From contig NZ_SOCP01000018.1 in NCBI RefSeq assembly GCF_004364325.1, positions 158,117-222,116 on the forward strand: a stretch of DNA of 64,000 nt, written 5' to 3'. Below the pieces are notes generated by a model that was given only the letters and a program-made list of their open reading frames with translations, was not told where the DNA came from and ran no database searches. The DNA comes from Actinophytocola oryzae (lineage in GTDB: Bacteria; Actinomycetota; Actinomycetes; Mycobacteriales; Pseudonocardiaceae). Positions 37,973 to 46,568 of this stretch are shown one piece after another. The position numbers and the translations under genes are program-made. Each line of letters opens with the position of its first letter. Within the stretch, counting starts at the first letter, position 1.

Positions 37973-38748
37973 AGCCCGTCGCGCTCCGGCTCGTCCAGCT
38001 CGGGCAGGTCCGGCCGCCACTGCGACGTGGTGACCAGCCCCGGCGGGACGAGCTCGAAGTCACCGAACAGACCGGCGATCTCGTCGCGGGTCCTGGCCTG
38101 CAGGTTGTTCTGCGAGCCCTTCATGGTCTCCGTGATCTCCTCGGCCTTGACCGACGCGAAGTCGTTGGTCAGGTGGGTCATGGCCAGGTACGAGCCGTTC
38201 GGCAGCGCCTCCCGGTAGGCGGTGAAGACGCCGTTCGGGTCGTGGTCGTCGAGGATGTAGTGCCCTATGGTCACCGCGAGCAGCCCGATCGGCTGGTCGA
38301 AGTCGAGCACGCGGCGGACCTCGGCATCGCGCAGGACCAGGCCGGGCTTCGTGATGTCCGCCATGATGATCGTGGCGTTCTCGTTGTCCTCCAACAGGAG
38401 TTGACCGTGCGCCACGGCGACGTGCTCGTTGTCGACGTACGCCACGCGTGAGGTCGGGTCCACTTTCTGCGCGATCTCGTGCACGTTCCCGACCGTCGGG
38501 ATACCAGAGCCGAGGTCGAGGAACTGGCGGACACCCCGGTCGAGCATGTACAGCACGGCCCTGCGCAGGAATGCCCTGTTCATGATGGCGAAACGTTTCA
38601 CCTCCGGCTGGAACGCCAGGATCTTCTCGAGGAACTCCCGGTCGACCGCGAAGTTGTGACTGCCGCCGAGCAGGTAGTCGTACATCCGCGCTGCGCTCGG
38701 CTTGTCCGTGTTCACCGAGGTCGGTACCCAGTTGGTTTGCTGTGACAC
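37945..38748 (-). CDS. SAM-dependent methyltransferase, PF04672 (DUF574) type
   Basis: 267 residues: DKPSAARMYDYLLGGSHNFAVDRE, FLDLGSGIPTVGNVHE (SAM loop), VAYVDNEHVAVAH, and AVTIGHYILDDHDP. These features define the large actinobacterial DUF574 family, whose members are methyltransferase-like; few have known substrates. GTG 38748 is chosen because the conserved part begins about 12 residues later. It faces the S9 peptidase gene divergently across about 100 bases. Confidence 0.9.
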   Translation of the reverse strand: MSQQTNWVPTSVNTDKPSAARMYDYLLGGSHNFAVDREFLEKILAFQPEVKRFAIMNRAFLRRAVLYMLDRGVRQFLDLGSGIPTVGNVHEIAQKVDPTSRVAYVDNEHVAVAHGQLLLEDNENATIIMADITKPGLVLRDAEVRRVLDFDQPIGLLAVTIGHYILDDHDPNGVFTAYREALPNGSYLAMTHLTNDFASVKAEEITETMKGSQNNLQARTRDEIAGLFGDFELVPPGLVTTSQWRPDLPELDEPERDGLYAGVGRKG

Positions 38749-38851
38749 CCAATACTCCGTTTCGTGGGTTCCCAGGGTTCCGCTCCCATTCGTGATCCAG
38801 ACATTACTGGCAGTCGCGACTGCCGGGAACTTCCGTGGTAGGAAGGATCGG

Positions 38852-40819
38852 GTGACGACCGGAGACCTCTTCGCTGACCTCGACGGATTCGTGGCCCTTC
38901 CCCGCGTGGCCGGGTTGTGGCTCTCGCCGGACGGGCGTCGCCTCGTCGTCGGCGTGTCCGTGCCCAACGCCAAGAAGACGAAGTTCGTGTCCTCCCTGTG
39001 GGAGGTCGACCCGGACGGCGAGCGGCCCGCGCGCCGCCTGACCCGCAGTGACCAGGGCGAGAACGGCGCGGCCTTCACCCCCGATGGCGATCTGCTGTTC
39101 GTGTCGGCGCGGCCGGTACCGGACAAGGACGACGACCCACGCAGGGCGTTGTGGCGCCTGCCGCACGGCGGTGAGGCCGAGCTGCTGGCCGCGCCGCCCG
39201 GGGGTGTTGGTGACGTCGTGGTGGCGCGGGAGGCGGGCACGGTCGTGCTCGGGGCCGCCATGCTGCCCTCGGCGACGGATCCTGATCATGACAGGAACCT
39301 GCACGACCAACGCGGCGAGGTCGCCGCGATCCTGCACGACGAGTACCCGGTCCGGTTCTGGGACCACGACCTCGGCCCGGCCCGCACGCGCCTGCTGGCG
39401 GGTCTGCCGGGGGAGGAGCTGCGTGACATCACCGGGCACGTCGGCCGAGCCCTCCACGACGACTCGACGTGGGACGTCACGCCGGACGGTGGCACGGTCG
39501 TCGCGTCGTGGGCGGTGGGCGAGACCGGTGCGTCACAGCGCAACACGCTCGTGGCGGTCGACGTCGCGACGGGGGAGCGGCGCGTGCTGGCCGACGACGT
39601 CGCGTACGACTACACCGAGCCGAGGGTGTCGCCGGACGGCACGGCGGTCGCGGTCGTGGTGTGGGAACGGCCCGTGCCGGAACGGGTCGGCGACTCGTGG
39701 CTCGCGGTGGTGTCGCTGGCCGACGGCACGGTGACGCCGGTGGCCAGGGCGTGGGACCGCTGGCCGACCTCGCCGCGCTGGACGCCGGCCGGTGACGCGC
39801 TGGTGTGCGTGGCGAACGACCACGGGCACGCGCCGCTGTGGCGGGTCGACGTGACCTCCGGCGAGGTCACGAGGCTGACCGAGGACGGTGCGTACTCGAG
39901 CCCCCGGGTGGCCCCGGACGGGACCGTGTACGCGTTGCGGGCCGCCGTCGACCACCCGCCGACCCCGTACCGCGTGACCGCCTCGGGCGTGACGGCGTTG
40001 CGCGGTCCGGTCCCGCCGGTCGAGGTGCCGGGCAGGGTCACCGAGGTGACGGCGACGGCCGAGGACGGCACGCCGCTGCGTGCCTGGCTCGCACTGCCCG
40101 AGGGCGACGAGCCCGCGCCGCTGCTGCTGTGGATCCACGGCGGCCCGCTGAACTCGTGGAACGACTGGCACTGGCGCTGGAACCCGTGGGTCGCCGTGGC
40201 CAGGGGATACGCCGTGCTGCTCCCGGACCCCGCGCTCTCCACGGGGTACGGCCTGGACTTCATCCAGCGGGGCTGGGGGCAGTGGGGCGGCACCCCGTAC
40301 ACCGACCTGATGGCGGTCACGGACGCGGCGGTGGCCCTGCCGGAGATCGACGGGACGCGGACCGCCGCGATGGGTGGTTCCTACGGCGGCTACATGGCCA
40401 ACTGGGTGGCCGGCCACACCGACCGCTTCACGGCGATCGTGACGCACGCGTCGCTGTGGCACATGGGGCAGATGGGCACGACGACGGACTGGGCCTTCGA
40501 GTGGGTCCGCGAGATGACCCCCGAGAGCGCGGAGACCTACTCCCCGCACCGGTTCGTCCACCGGATGACGACCCCCATGCTCGTCATCCACGGCGACAAG
40601 GACTACCGGGTCCCGATCGGCCAGGCCATGACCATGTGGTGGGACCTGACCTCCCACTCACCCGACACGGGCGGCGCCCACAAGTTCCTCTACTTCCCCG
40701 ACGAGGGCCACTGGGTCATGAAGCCCGAACACGTCAAGGTCTGGTACGGCACGGTCCTGGCCTTCCTGGCCCACCACCTCAACGGCGAGGACTGGCAGCC
40801 CCCGGCGGTGCTCGGCTAG
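38852..40819 (+). CDS. S9-family prolyl oligopeptidase-like serine peptidase
   Basis: 655 residues: an N-terminal seven-bladed beta-propeller region (repeats such as LWLSPDGRRL, DVTPDGGTVVAS, PRVSPDGTAVAV) and a C-terminal alpha/beta-hydrolase domain with Ser in GGSYGGYMAN (about residue 510), Asp in HGDKDYRVP and His in DEGHWV. Such enzymes cut short peptides or acylated amino acids. No signal peptide is visible, so it is cytoplasmic. GTG 38852 has a ggaagga site. Confidence 0.93.
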   Translation: MTTGDLFADLDGFVALPRVAGLWLSPDGRRLVVGVSVPNAKKTKFVSSLWEVDPDGERPARRLTRSDQGENGAAFTPDGDLLFVSARPVPDKDDDPRRALWRLPHGGEAELLAAPPGGVGDVVVAREAGTVVLGAAMLPSATDPDHDRNLHDQRGEVAAILHDEYPVRFWDHDLGPARTRLLAGLPGEELRDITGHVGRALHDDSTWDVTPDGGTVVASWAVGETGASQRNTLVAVDVATGERRVLADDVAYDYTEPRVSPDGTAVAVVVWERPVPERVGDSWLAVVSLADGTVTPVARAWDRWPTSPRWTPAGDALVCVANDHGHAPLWRVDVTSGEVTRLTEDGAYSSPRVAPDGTVYALRAAVDHPPTPYRVTASGVTALRGPVPPVEVPGRVTEVTATAEDGTPLRAWLALPEGDEPAPLLLWIHGGPLNSWNDWHWRWNPWVAVARGYAVLLPDPALSTGYGLDFIQRGWGQWGGTPYTDLMAVTDAAVALPEIDGTRTAAMGGSYGGYMANWVAGHTDRFTAIVTHASLWHMGQMGTTTDWAFEWVREMTPESAETYSPHRFVHRMTTPMLVIHGDKDYRVPIGQAMTMWWDLTSHSPDTGGAHKFLYFPDEGHWVMKPEHVKVWYGTVLAFLAHHLNGEDWQPPAVLG

Positions 40820-40869
40820 CCGACATCACCCGTCCATCCACTGTGGATGATCGGGCGGCGGTCGCCGGA

Positions 40870-40913
40870 GACGTCATGCCCCGGTCCCGTGTGGACGAGC
40901 GGGGCATGACGTC
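40870..40913. terminator. Bidirectional terminator between convergent genes
   Basis: Perfect 14-base arms gacgtcatgccccg (40870-40883) and cggggcatgacgtc (40900-40913) with a 16-base loop. It sits between the S9 peptidase stop (40819) and the end of the leftward gene at 40921, so it can serve both. Confidence 0.8.
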
Positions 40914-40920
40914 CGAAGGG

Positions 40921-41451
40921 CTACCCGCGCGCGGCGCCCGGCGGCCAGAGAACCGTCACGGGTAGCCCGCGATGGTGGGCGGCGGCCACCACGTCGGCGG
41001 TGCCGCCGTAGCCGGAGGCGGGCCTGCCGTCCCAGACGGCGAGCAGCGCGTCGACCCTGGCGAGCATGTGCTCGCTCGCCGCCATGTACGCCGCGGGCCC
41101 CGAACGGGGGAACGGCATCGTGTGCACGGCCGCCGCCCGGTCCAGCAGCGCGTCGAACTCGGCGAGGTCGGGCTGGTGGGCGCGGTAGTCCGACGACGGC
41201 AGGACCACGTGGACCTCGCCGTCCAGGTCGAGGACCACCCGCGCGAACACCTGGTCGGCGCCCGCGGCCAGGCAGCTGACGCCGGTGAGCGACGCCGGGG
41301 CGTGGACCGACAGTGCCGTCCGTAAGGCGTCGGTCACCAACGGCAGCGTCGCCTGCGTGAGGTTCGAGTGTCCGGTGATGCCGATGCGGGGCACGGGTCG
41401 GTTCCTTTCGGCCGGGTCCGTTCCCTCCCGGCGAGTGTAGGTTCTGGACAT
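40921..41451 (-). CDS. SLOG/Rossmann-like protein of unknown function
   Basis: About 176 residues: RIGITGHSNL at the start, GVSCLAAGADQVFARVVLDLDG in the middle, HVVLPSSDYR, and LLAVWDGRPASGYGGTADVVAAA near the end. This order resembles nucleotide-binding SLOG-type proteins found across actinobacteria. The GGT(A/S)D loop probably binds a nucleotide or phosphate. No partner gene is obvious. ATG 41451 is chosen; ATG 41490 would add 13 residues without conserved character. Confidence 0.65.
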   Translation of the reverse strand: MSRTYTRREGTDPAERNRPVPRIGITGHSNLTQATLPLVTDALRTALSVHAPASLTGVSCLAAGADQVFARVVLDLDGEVHVVLPSSDYRAHQPDLAEFDALLDRAAAVHTMPFPRSGPAAYMAASEHMLARVDALLAVWDGRPASGYGGTADVVAAAHHRGLPVTVLWPPGAARG

Positions 41452-41548
41452 GTCTGGGCGTCCAGTTGATACACGGTCCTGGTGTGACACTTTCTCAGCC
41501 CCGTACGCCTAACGGATGGGGGTGGCGTCCACCTAAACGAGGTTCCCA

Positions 41549-42145
41549 GTGACTGCAGGTCAGGCGGCGGCCGACCTCTCCGCGACGGTGCGTGCGGCGC
41601 GCCGTGGTGACGAGGAGGCGTTCCGGCTGCTGTACCGGGAGGTACAGCCCGGTCTGCTGCGTTACCTGCGCGGGCTCGTCGGCGAGGACGCCGAGGACCT
41701 CGCGTCCGAGACGTGGCTGCAGATCGCCAGGGACATCCACTCGTTCCGCGACGAGGGCGCGGGCTTCCGGGGCTGGGCCGCCACGATCGCGCGGCACCGG
41801 GCGCTCGACCACGTCCGGCGCAACCAGCGCCGCCCGCAGCCGGGACTGCCGGTGGACGTGCTCGCCGACCTGCCGTCGGCCCAGGACACCGCCGACGAGG
41901 CCATCGGGCTCGCGGCCACCAACGCCACCATCGCCTTCGTCGCCACCCTGCCGAGGGACCAGGCCGAAGCCGTCCTGTTGCGGGTGGTGATGGGCCTGGA
42001 TGCGAAGGCCGCCGCGAAGGTCATGGGCAAGCGGACCGGCGCCGTCCGGACGGCCGCGTGGCGGGGCCTGCGCACCCTCGCCGAACGGCTCGAACGTGCC
42101 GGTGTGACGAACGTGGCGGCCGGTACGCCTAGGAACATGAGATGA
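41549..42145 (+). CDS. ECF-type RNA polymerase sigma factor
   Basis: 198 residues with sigma region 2 (AFRLLYREVQPGLLRYLRGLVG ... EDLASETWLQIARDI, FRGWAATIARHRALDHVRR) and region 4 (ATLPRDQAEAVLLRVVMGLDAKAAAKVMGKRTGAVRTAAWRGLRTLAERL). GTG 41549 follows a cgagg site. The next gene overlaps by four bases (ATGA) and encodes a one-helix membrane protein, the usual arrangement for a sigma factor and its partner or anti-sigma. Confidence 0.95.
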   Translation: MTAGQAAADLSATVRAARRGDEEAFRLLYREVQPGLLRYLRGLVGEDAEDLASETWLQIARDIHSFRDEGAGFRGWAATIARHRALDHVRRNQRRPQPGLPVDVLADLPSAQDTADEAIGLAATNATIAFVATLPRDQAEAVLLRVVMGLDAKAAAKVMGKRTGAVRTAAWRGLRTLAERLERAGVTNVAAGTPRNMR

Positions 42146-42813
42146 GTACGCACACCTGGGGCCTGGACCCGCACGAGCCGCTCGACGCGGTGCTGCGTGC
42201 GGCCGTCGTGCCTGGGCACCCGGAGGAGCTGGCGGGCGAGCGTGCCGCCATGGCCGCCTTCCGGGCCGCCGTGCCCGCCCCACGCAGGCGGTCGCTGCTC
42301 ACCCGCGTACTCACGGTGAAGGTGCTGGTCGTCGGGGCCGTCGCCGCGTCGACCGGGGCCGTGCTGGCGACAGCCGGCGGCGTGCTGCCCATCCTGCGTC
42401 CGGACCAGGGCCCCGCCGTGCCCGCCGACCCGCCCGCGGTGACCGCCACGACGTCCGCCGCGGTCGTGCGCCCCTCGACCGAGCCCCCGCCGTCGAGGGC
42501 GGCCAACGAGCCTGACGACGTGCCCGCGCCGCACGGCACGTCGTCGCCGGGCCACGGTCCGTGCGCGGTCTGCGGGCGGGACGACGGTCCCGGGCCGCGG
42601 ACACACCAGCCCAAGCCGGGCAAGGACCGCGAGGACGACGGCCACCACCACGACGAGCCCCCGTCCTCCCGGTCGAGCGAGCCGCCGCCCGCCGACCACG
42701 AACAACCGCCGCCACCGTCACCGATCACGACACAGACTCCGGGCAGCCCAGCCGAGGGCGCCGCGACCGCCGCACCCCCCAGCGGCGACGAAACGCCGCC
42801 CCCAGGCGGCTGA
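42142..42813 (+). CDS. Single-pass membrane protein coupled to the ECF sigma factor, putative anti-sigma
   Basis: 223 residues: a cytoplasmic N-terminus of about 55 residues (LDAVLRAAVVPGHPEELAGERAAMAAF), one helix (VLTVKVLVVGAVAASTGAVLATAGG), then a long low-complexity outer part rich in Pro, Ser, His and Asp with two close Cys (PCAVCGRD). It lacks the HxxxCxxC of zinc anti-sigmas. Coupled translation suggests it restrains the sigma factor. The Cys pair and DDGHHHDE stretch could bind metal, which is speculative. Confidence 0.7.
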   Translation: MSTHTWGLDPHEPLDAVLRAAVVPGHPEELAGERAAMAAFRAAVPAPRRRSLLTRVLTVKVLVVGAVAASTGAVLATAGGVLPILRPDQGPAVPADPPAVTATTSAAVVRPSTEPPPSRAANEPDDVPAPHGTSSPGHGPCAVCGRDDGPGPRTHQPKPGKDREDDGHHHDEPPSSRSSEPPPADHEQPPPPSPITTQTPGSPAEGAATAAPPSGDETPPPGG

Positions 42814-42820
42814 CCGGATG

Positions 42821-42867
42821 GAGTGGGCTCGGGCCGCGACTCCCCAGACACAAGTCCGAGCCCACTC
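42821..42867 (+). terminator. Terminator after the sigma factor operon
   Basis: Perfect 12-base arms gagtgggctcgg (42821-42832) and ccgagcccactc (42856-42867), 23-base loop, followed by cccttt. It separates the sigma operon from the DUF952 gene at 42886. Confidence 0.75.
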
Positions 42868-42885
42868 CCCTTTACCGTGCGACCC

Positions 42886-43233
42886 ATGATCCTGCACATC
42901 ACGACCAATGCGGACTACCGGCCGGGCGAGCCGTACCGTGCGCCGTCGCTCGACACGGAGGGCTTCCTCCACTGTTCCGACTTCGGCACCGTGCACCTGC
43001 CCGCCAACCGGCTGTTCGCCGGGCGCGACGACCTGCTGCTGCTGGTGGTCGACCCCGCGCGGCTCGACGTGCCCCTGCGCTGGGAGCCGGGCTCGCCGCC
43101 GGACCCCAACGGCGCCTGGTTCCCGCACGTGTTCGGTCCGATCCGGCCGGAGGCGGTCGTGGCGGTCCACGACTTCCCGTCCGGTCCCGACGGCTTCGTG
43201 CTCCCGGACGCGCTGAGATTCTTCGGCGAGTGA
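42886..43233 (+). CDS. DUF952 family protein
   Basis: 115 residues: ILHITTNADYRPGEPYRAPSLDTEGFLHCSDFGTV and LLLLVVDPARLDVPLRWEPG are characteristic of DUF952, small proteins related to glutathione-S-transferase-fused domains with a possible ADP-ribosyl-transfer-like fold. Function is unknown. It comes directly after the terminator, with its start 18 bases past the hairpin, so its promoter probably overlaps the terminator or the end of the previous gene. Confidence 0.85.
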   Translation: MILHITTNADYRPGEPYRAPSLDTEGFLHCSDFGTVHLPANRLFAGRDDLLLLVVDPARLDVPLRWEPGSPPDPNGAWFPHVFGPIRPEAVVAVHDFPSGPDGFVLPDALRFFGE

Positions 43234-43296
43234 TGTCGAGACGCGTCGCGCGGCTCCGACTTCCCGGCGAAGTCCACGGAAGAAGGAGCCGGAGCA

Positions 43297-43851
43297 ATGC
43301 GCAAGGTCATCTACTGGGTCCACACGTCCATCGACGGTTTCATCGCGGGCCCGAACGGTGAGTTCGACTGGCCGTTGCTGACGCCGGAGCTGTCCGAGTA
43401 CTCGGACCTCATGAGCGACCGGGTGGGCGTGTTCCTGTACGGGCGGGTCGTCTGGGACCTGATGTCCGGCTACTGGCCAACGGCCGACCAGGTGGCGGAC
43501 GACCCGCACAGCGTGAAGTTCGCCCCCATCTGGCGGGAGACCCCGAAGGTCGTGTTCTCCAGGACGCTGACCGAGGCGGGCTGGAACGCCCGCGTGACGG
43601 CCGACCTCGAGGGCACCGTCCGGGCACTGCGTGCCGAGGACGGCAAGGACATGGTGCTCACCGGCGGCGCCGAGACCGCGGCCGCGCTGGCGAGCCACGA
43701 CCTCATCGACGAGTACCAGGTCGTGGTGCACCCGGTCGTGCTCGGCGGCGGCAAGCGGATCTTCCCCGTGGCCGAGCGGCTCGGCCTCAGGCTGGCGGAG
43801 ACGCGCGCGTTCGACGACCGCGCGGTCCTGCTGAGCTACCGCCGGTCCTGA
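43297..43851 (+). CDS. Dihydrofolate reductase-like (RibD C-terminal) protein
   Basis: 184 residues: VIYWVHTSIDGFIAGPNGEFDW at the start, LYGRVVWDLMSGYW, PKVVFSRTL and LTGGAETAAAL match the RibD-C/DHFR-like family. These are NADPH-dependent reductases of unknown substrate in actinobacteria. aagaaggag precedes the ATG. It converges with the ACP gene at the edge of the next cluster, 12 bases apart. Confidence 0.88.
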   Translation: MRKVIYWVHTSIDGFIAGPNGEFDWPLLTPELSEYSDLMSDRVGVFLYGRVVWDLMSGYWPTADQVADDPHSVKFAPIWRETPKVVFSRTLTEAGWNARVTADLEGTVRALRAEDGKDMVLTGGAETAAALASHDLIDEYQVVVHPVVLGGGKRIFPVAERLGLRLAETRAFDDRAVLLSYRRS

Positions 43852-43863
43852 GTGGACGGCCGC

Positions 43864-44109
43864 TCAGGCGACCGCTTCAGGGAAGAAACGGTTGCGGATG
43901 TTGGCGATCGTGCGGAAGTCGTCCGTGGTCACCTCGTCGAGGGTGATCTCGGTGTGGAGCTCCGCCTCGATCAGGTACAGCAGCTCGACGAAGTGCATCG
44001 AGTTCAGCACCCCGGTCAGGACCAGGTCCTCGTCCACACCGATGGGGCCCACGTCGGGGCACTTCGACTCGAGGAACGACGTGATGAACTCAGGAACGGC
44101 CGTGGTCAT
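43864..44109 (-). CDS. Free-standing acyl carrier protein 1
   Basis: 81 residues with carrier-protein shape: helix I, LVLTGVLNSMHFVELLYLIEAELHTEI as the modified site and helix II, and a closing helix FRTIANIRNRFF. The phosphopantetheine Ser would be Ser37; the residue before it is Asn instead of the usual Asp. It is the last gene of a three-gene unit with the transglutaminase-like gene (ATGA overlap) and a GNAT, so it probably carries the acyl group that one of them uses. Confidence 0.85.
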   Translation of the reverse strand: MTTAVPEFITSFLESKCPDVGPIGVDEDLVLTGVLNSMHFVELLYLIEAELHTEITLDEVTTDDFRTIANIRNRFFPEAVA

Positions 44110-44954
44110 GACTTCTCCTCGAGTTGGGTGATCCTGATGGTGGCGGGCAGGTCGCAGTCGTGCTCCGCGACGTGCTCGCCGACGCGGCTGTCGGTGGGGA
44201 CGAGCCTGTTGGTGCGCAGGGAGAGCGACGGGTCGGTCAGCACCGGGTTGGCGTCGGTCACGGAGGTGGCGAGCAACGCGAAGATCGGGTCGATCACCTT
44301 CGTGACCCCGTCCGAGTCGGTCACCTCGACCCACGCGTGCACCAGGTCGAGCATCCCGATGACCCAGCCCCGACGCGTCCGCGCCGCGAACCCGGCCTCC
44401 AGGCAGCGCCTGGCGAGGTAGCTGCTCGCCGAGTCGCAGCTCGCGACCCGGTGCGTCAGCAGCACGTCCTCGTCGTGGCGCAACGCATCCGGCAGCTTCA
44501 CCCACCGCAGCCCCAACGCCGTGAAGTCGCCCACCAGCGAGACGAGGTCCGGCGACCGCAGCGGTGACAACTCACCCCGGGTGCGGATCGTCGCGGTGAG
44601 ACTCGTCGCGGTCACCTCGACGTCCGTGGCGTCGCACGGTGGCGCGAAGGCGGCCGACGCGCACGCGCAGGAGAGCCGCACGGAGAACCGCGACGTCCTC
44701 GGTGCCAGCAGGGAGGGTGTCGGTGACCGCATCCACCGCAACGCGTAGGCGAACGCCTGCTCCGGGAGCGTCCGCCCGGAACCGGAGTGCAGTCCGAGGT
44801 TGAACAGGTCGCGTGAGTCGAAGAGGTCGTCGCTGACCGTCAGTCCACCTGAGACGAACGCGTCGAGCGCCTCCTCGGTGCAGTCCAGGATCCGCGCGGC
44901 CTCGGCACGCGGCGTGTCGGCGACGTGGTACTCGGGTGGGATGAGGAACGTCAT
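44106..44954 (-). CDS. Transglutaminase-fold protein with intact Cys-His-Asp triad
   Basis: 282 residues. The C-terminal half has the transglutaminase-like order Cys173 (RVASCDSASSYLARRCLEAGF), His206 (LDLVHAWVEV) and Asp222 (TKVIDPIF). The N-terminal half is of unknown fold and includes a Cys-rich stretch near residue 96. Members of this fold cut or form amides; in andrimid biosynthesis AdmF, a transglutaminase homologue, joins carrier-bound acyl and aminoacyl groups. Placement between a GNAT and an ACP, each with ATGA overlap, makes a similar amide-forming role attractive, but this is inference. Start MTFLIPPEYH is preferred over GTG/ATG further upstream inside the GNAT gene. Confidence 0.78.
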   Translation of the reverse strand: MTFLIPPEYHVADTPRAEAARILDCTEEALDAFVSGGLTVSDDLFDSRDLFNLGLHSGSGRTLPEQAFAYALRWMRSPTPSLLAPRTSRFSVRLSCACASAAFAPPCDATDVEVTATSLTATIRTRGELSPLRSPDLVSLVGDFTALGLRWVKLPDALRHDEDVLLTHRVASCDSASSYLARRCLEAGFAARTRRGWVIGMLDLVHAWVEVTDSDGVTKVIDPIFALLATSVTDANPVLTDPSLSLRTNRLVPTDSRVGEHVAEHDCDLPATIRITQLEEKS

Positions 44955-45574
44955 GACGTCACCAGCGCCGGGCAGTCGCGCCACATCGTGCGGACCACCT
45001 TGCCCGTCCGCAGCACGTACTCGTCCACCACGGACCAGCCGAGCAGCACGTTGATCTCGACCTGCTCGTCGCCCGCGGACGTCTCGAGGTAGCCGGGCAG
45101 GCCGAGGCTGTCCGCCCTCGCCTGGCCTGCCCGCAGCAGCACGTACCCGACACCCGGCGTGTCACCGCGACGGCCGAGCACCGCGTGCCACACGTGTGGC
45201 TCGCGTGGCTTCAGCCGTTCGAGGTCGCCGGAGATCCGCACACACCGCGCCACGGCCACCGGCCCGGCGAACAGGCAGGCGGGTGCCCGCAGCACCCAGC
45301 CCCACCACGGTGTGGGCCGCTCGCCCGCGGTGTAGGAGATCAGCACGCCCTCGAGGCGGTCACCTCGGGCCGCCCCGATCGCGAAACCCTTCTCCCACCG
45401 GCAGATCAGCAGTTCGGCGAGATAGAGCAGGGTCAGCGAGACCTGCCGCTGCCACCGGGTCATCCGGCCGGCGGCGGCCCAGATGGCGCCGTCGGCGTAC
45501 GCGTCCGCGAGCAGCCGCGCGGCGCGCCAGGTGTCCCGCCACGCGAGATCACGGGTCTCCAGTCGAGTGGGCAT
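44951..45574 (-). CDS. GNAT-family N-acyltransferase
   Basis: 207 residues: ARLLADAYADGAIWAAAG, a middle acyl-CoA site region (WHAVLGRRGDTPGVGYVLLRAGQARADSLGLPGYLETS) and NVLLGWSVVDEYVL, the usual GNAT order. It would transfer an acyl group from CoA or a carrier to an amine. First gene of the unit GNAT - transglutaminase-like - ACP; a 30-bp element shared with the second ACP promoter lies 27 bases before its start. Confidence 0.82.
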   Translation of the reverse strand: MPTRLETRDLAWRDTWRAARLLADAYADGAIWAAAGRMTRWQRQVSLTLLYLAELLICRWEKGFAIGAARGDRLEGVLISYTAGERPTPWWGWVLRAPACLFAGPVAVARCVRISGDLERLKPREPHVWHAVLGRRGDTPGVGYVLLRAGQARADSLGLPGYLETSAGDEQVEINVLLGWSVVDEYVLRTGKVVRTMWRDCPALVTS

Positions 45575-45601
45575 GCCGACTCCTCCTACCTCATCCTCAA
45601 G

Positions 45602-45631
45602 TCAAACAACTCCCGGTAACCCCGGAGTAAG
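45602..45631 (-). promoter_or_regulatory. Shared cluster promoter element, copy A
   Basis: Read leftward this begins cttactccggggttaccg and ends ttgtttga. It matches copy B (49825-49854) at 23 of 30 bases, and its near edge lies 27 bases from the GNAT start, against 26 for copy B. TTAC occurs twice with an 11-base period, which could be a direct-repeat site for the cluster's LuxR-type regulator next to the promoter. Confidence 0.7.
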
Positions 45632-45634
45632 CAG

Positions 45635-46555
45635 TCACGCAGCCTTGTAGGTGGTCTGCATCTTGTGGGAGAACCACTGTCCGACCGTGACCCGGTCGAG
45701 GTCGGCCTCGATGCCCGCGACCGGGCCCATCGGCTCGATCGACGCGTCGTGGTTGGGCAGGTAGAAGAACGGGACCGAGATGCGCGAGGACACCTCCAGC
45801 TCTTCCGGGTTCACCACGCGGTGCACGGTCGAGGCCCAGCGCCCGCCCGTCCAGAACGCCATCAGGTCGCCGATGTTCACGACGAAGCTGCCCGGGACGG
45901 CGGGCACGTCGACCCAGTCGTCCTCGCCGCGCAGCACCTGCAGGCCGCCGAGCTCGTCCTCCACGTACAACACGGTGAGGCTGCCCCAGTCGGTGTGCCG
46001 CTCGCGGCGCAGCACCTCCGGCTTCGGCCCCGCGTAGTAGTAGTTGGCGACGATCAGCGACACGTGGTTGTCGAACTTGCTGTCGAAGAAGGACTCTGGC
46101 AGGTCGAGCGCGAGTGCGAACAACCGCATGACGTCGGCCGAGAGGTCGGTCATCGCGGCGACGTACTCGTCCCACACGGCCTTGAACTGCGCGTCCGGCC
46201 AGATGTTCGGCGCCTTCCACGTTGCGGGGTAGTCGCCGAGCGCCGCCCGCTCCTCCTCGCCGAGGTCCCCGGTCACGTGCGCGGCGAACGCCTCGTACGG
46301 GCCGCCGACCCTGCGCAGGCCAGCCACACCCCTGCCCTGGTTGAGGCTGCGGTCCTTCACCCCTTCCGGCGAGGTGAAGAAGTTCGACGTGGTCTTGTAC
46401 ATGCGGTCCACGAGGTCCTTCGACACGCCGTGGCCGGTGATCGTGAAGAACCCGGACGTCTCGCACGCGCCGCCGATCGCCTCGGCGAGGGCGGCGCGGC
46501 CCGCGGCGGTGTCCCGGGTGGACAGGTCGATGATCGGTACGAACTCCCTGGCCAT
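45635..46555 (-). CDS. Isopenicillin-N-synthase-like 2-oxoglutarate/Fe(II) oxygenase
   Basis: 306 residues. Iron ligands His187, Asp189 (RHTDWGSL) and His245 (STVHRVVNP) are intact, and Arg258 (SRISVPFF) would bind 2-oxoglutarate. The N-terminal DIOX_N region (FVPIIDLS ... GFFTITGHGV) is present. It could hydroxylate, desaturate or cyclise a cluster intermediate. It lies 13 bases after the reductase-like gene on the same strand, so the two are probably co-transcribed. Confidence 0.93.
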   Translation of the reverse strand: MAREFVPIIDLSTRDTAAGRAALAEAIGGACETSGFFTITGHGVSKDLVDRMYKTTSNFFTSPEGVKDRSLNQGRGVAGLRRVGGPYEAFAAHVTGDLGEEERAALGDYPATWKAPNIWPDAQFKAVWDEYVAAMTDLSADVMRLFALALDLPESFFDSKFDNHVSLIVANYYYAGPKPEVLRRERHTDWGSLTVLYVEDELGGLQVLRGEDDWVDVPAVPGSFVVNIGDLMAFWTGGRWASTVHRVVNPEELEVSSRISVPFFYLPNHDASIEPMGPVAGIEADLDRVTVGQWFSHKMQTTYKAA

Positions 46556-46568
46556 CGCCGGCCCCTCT

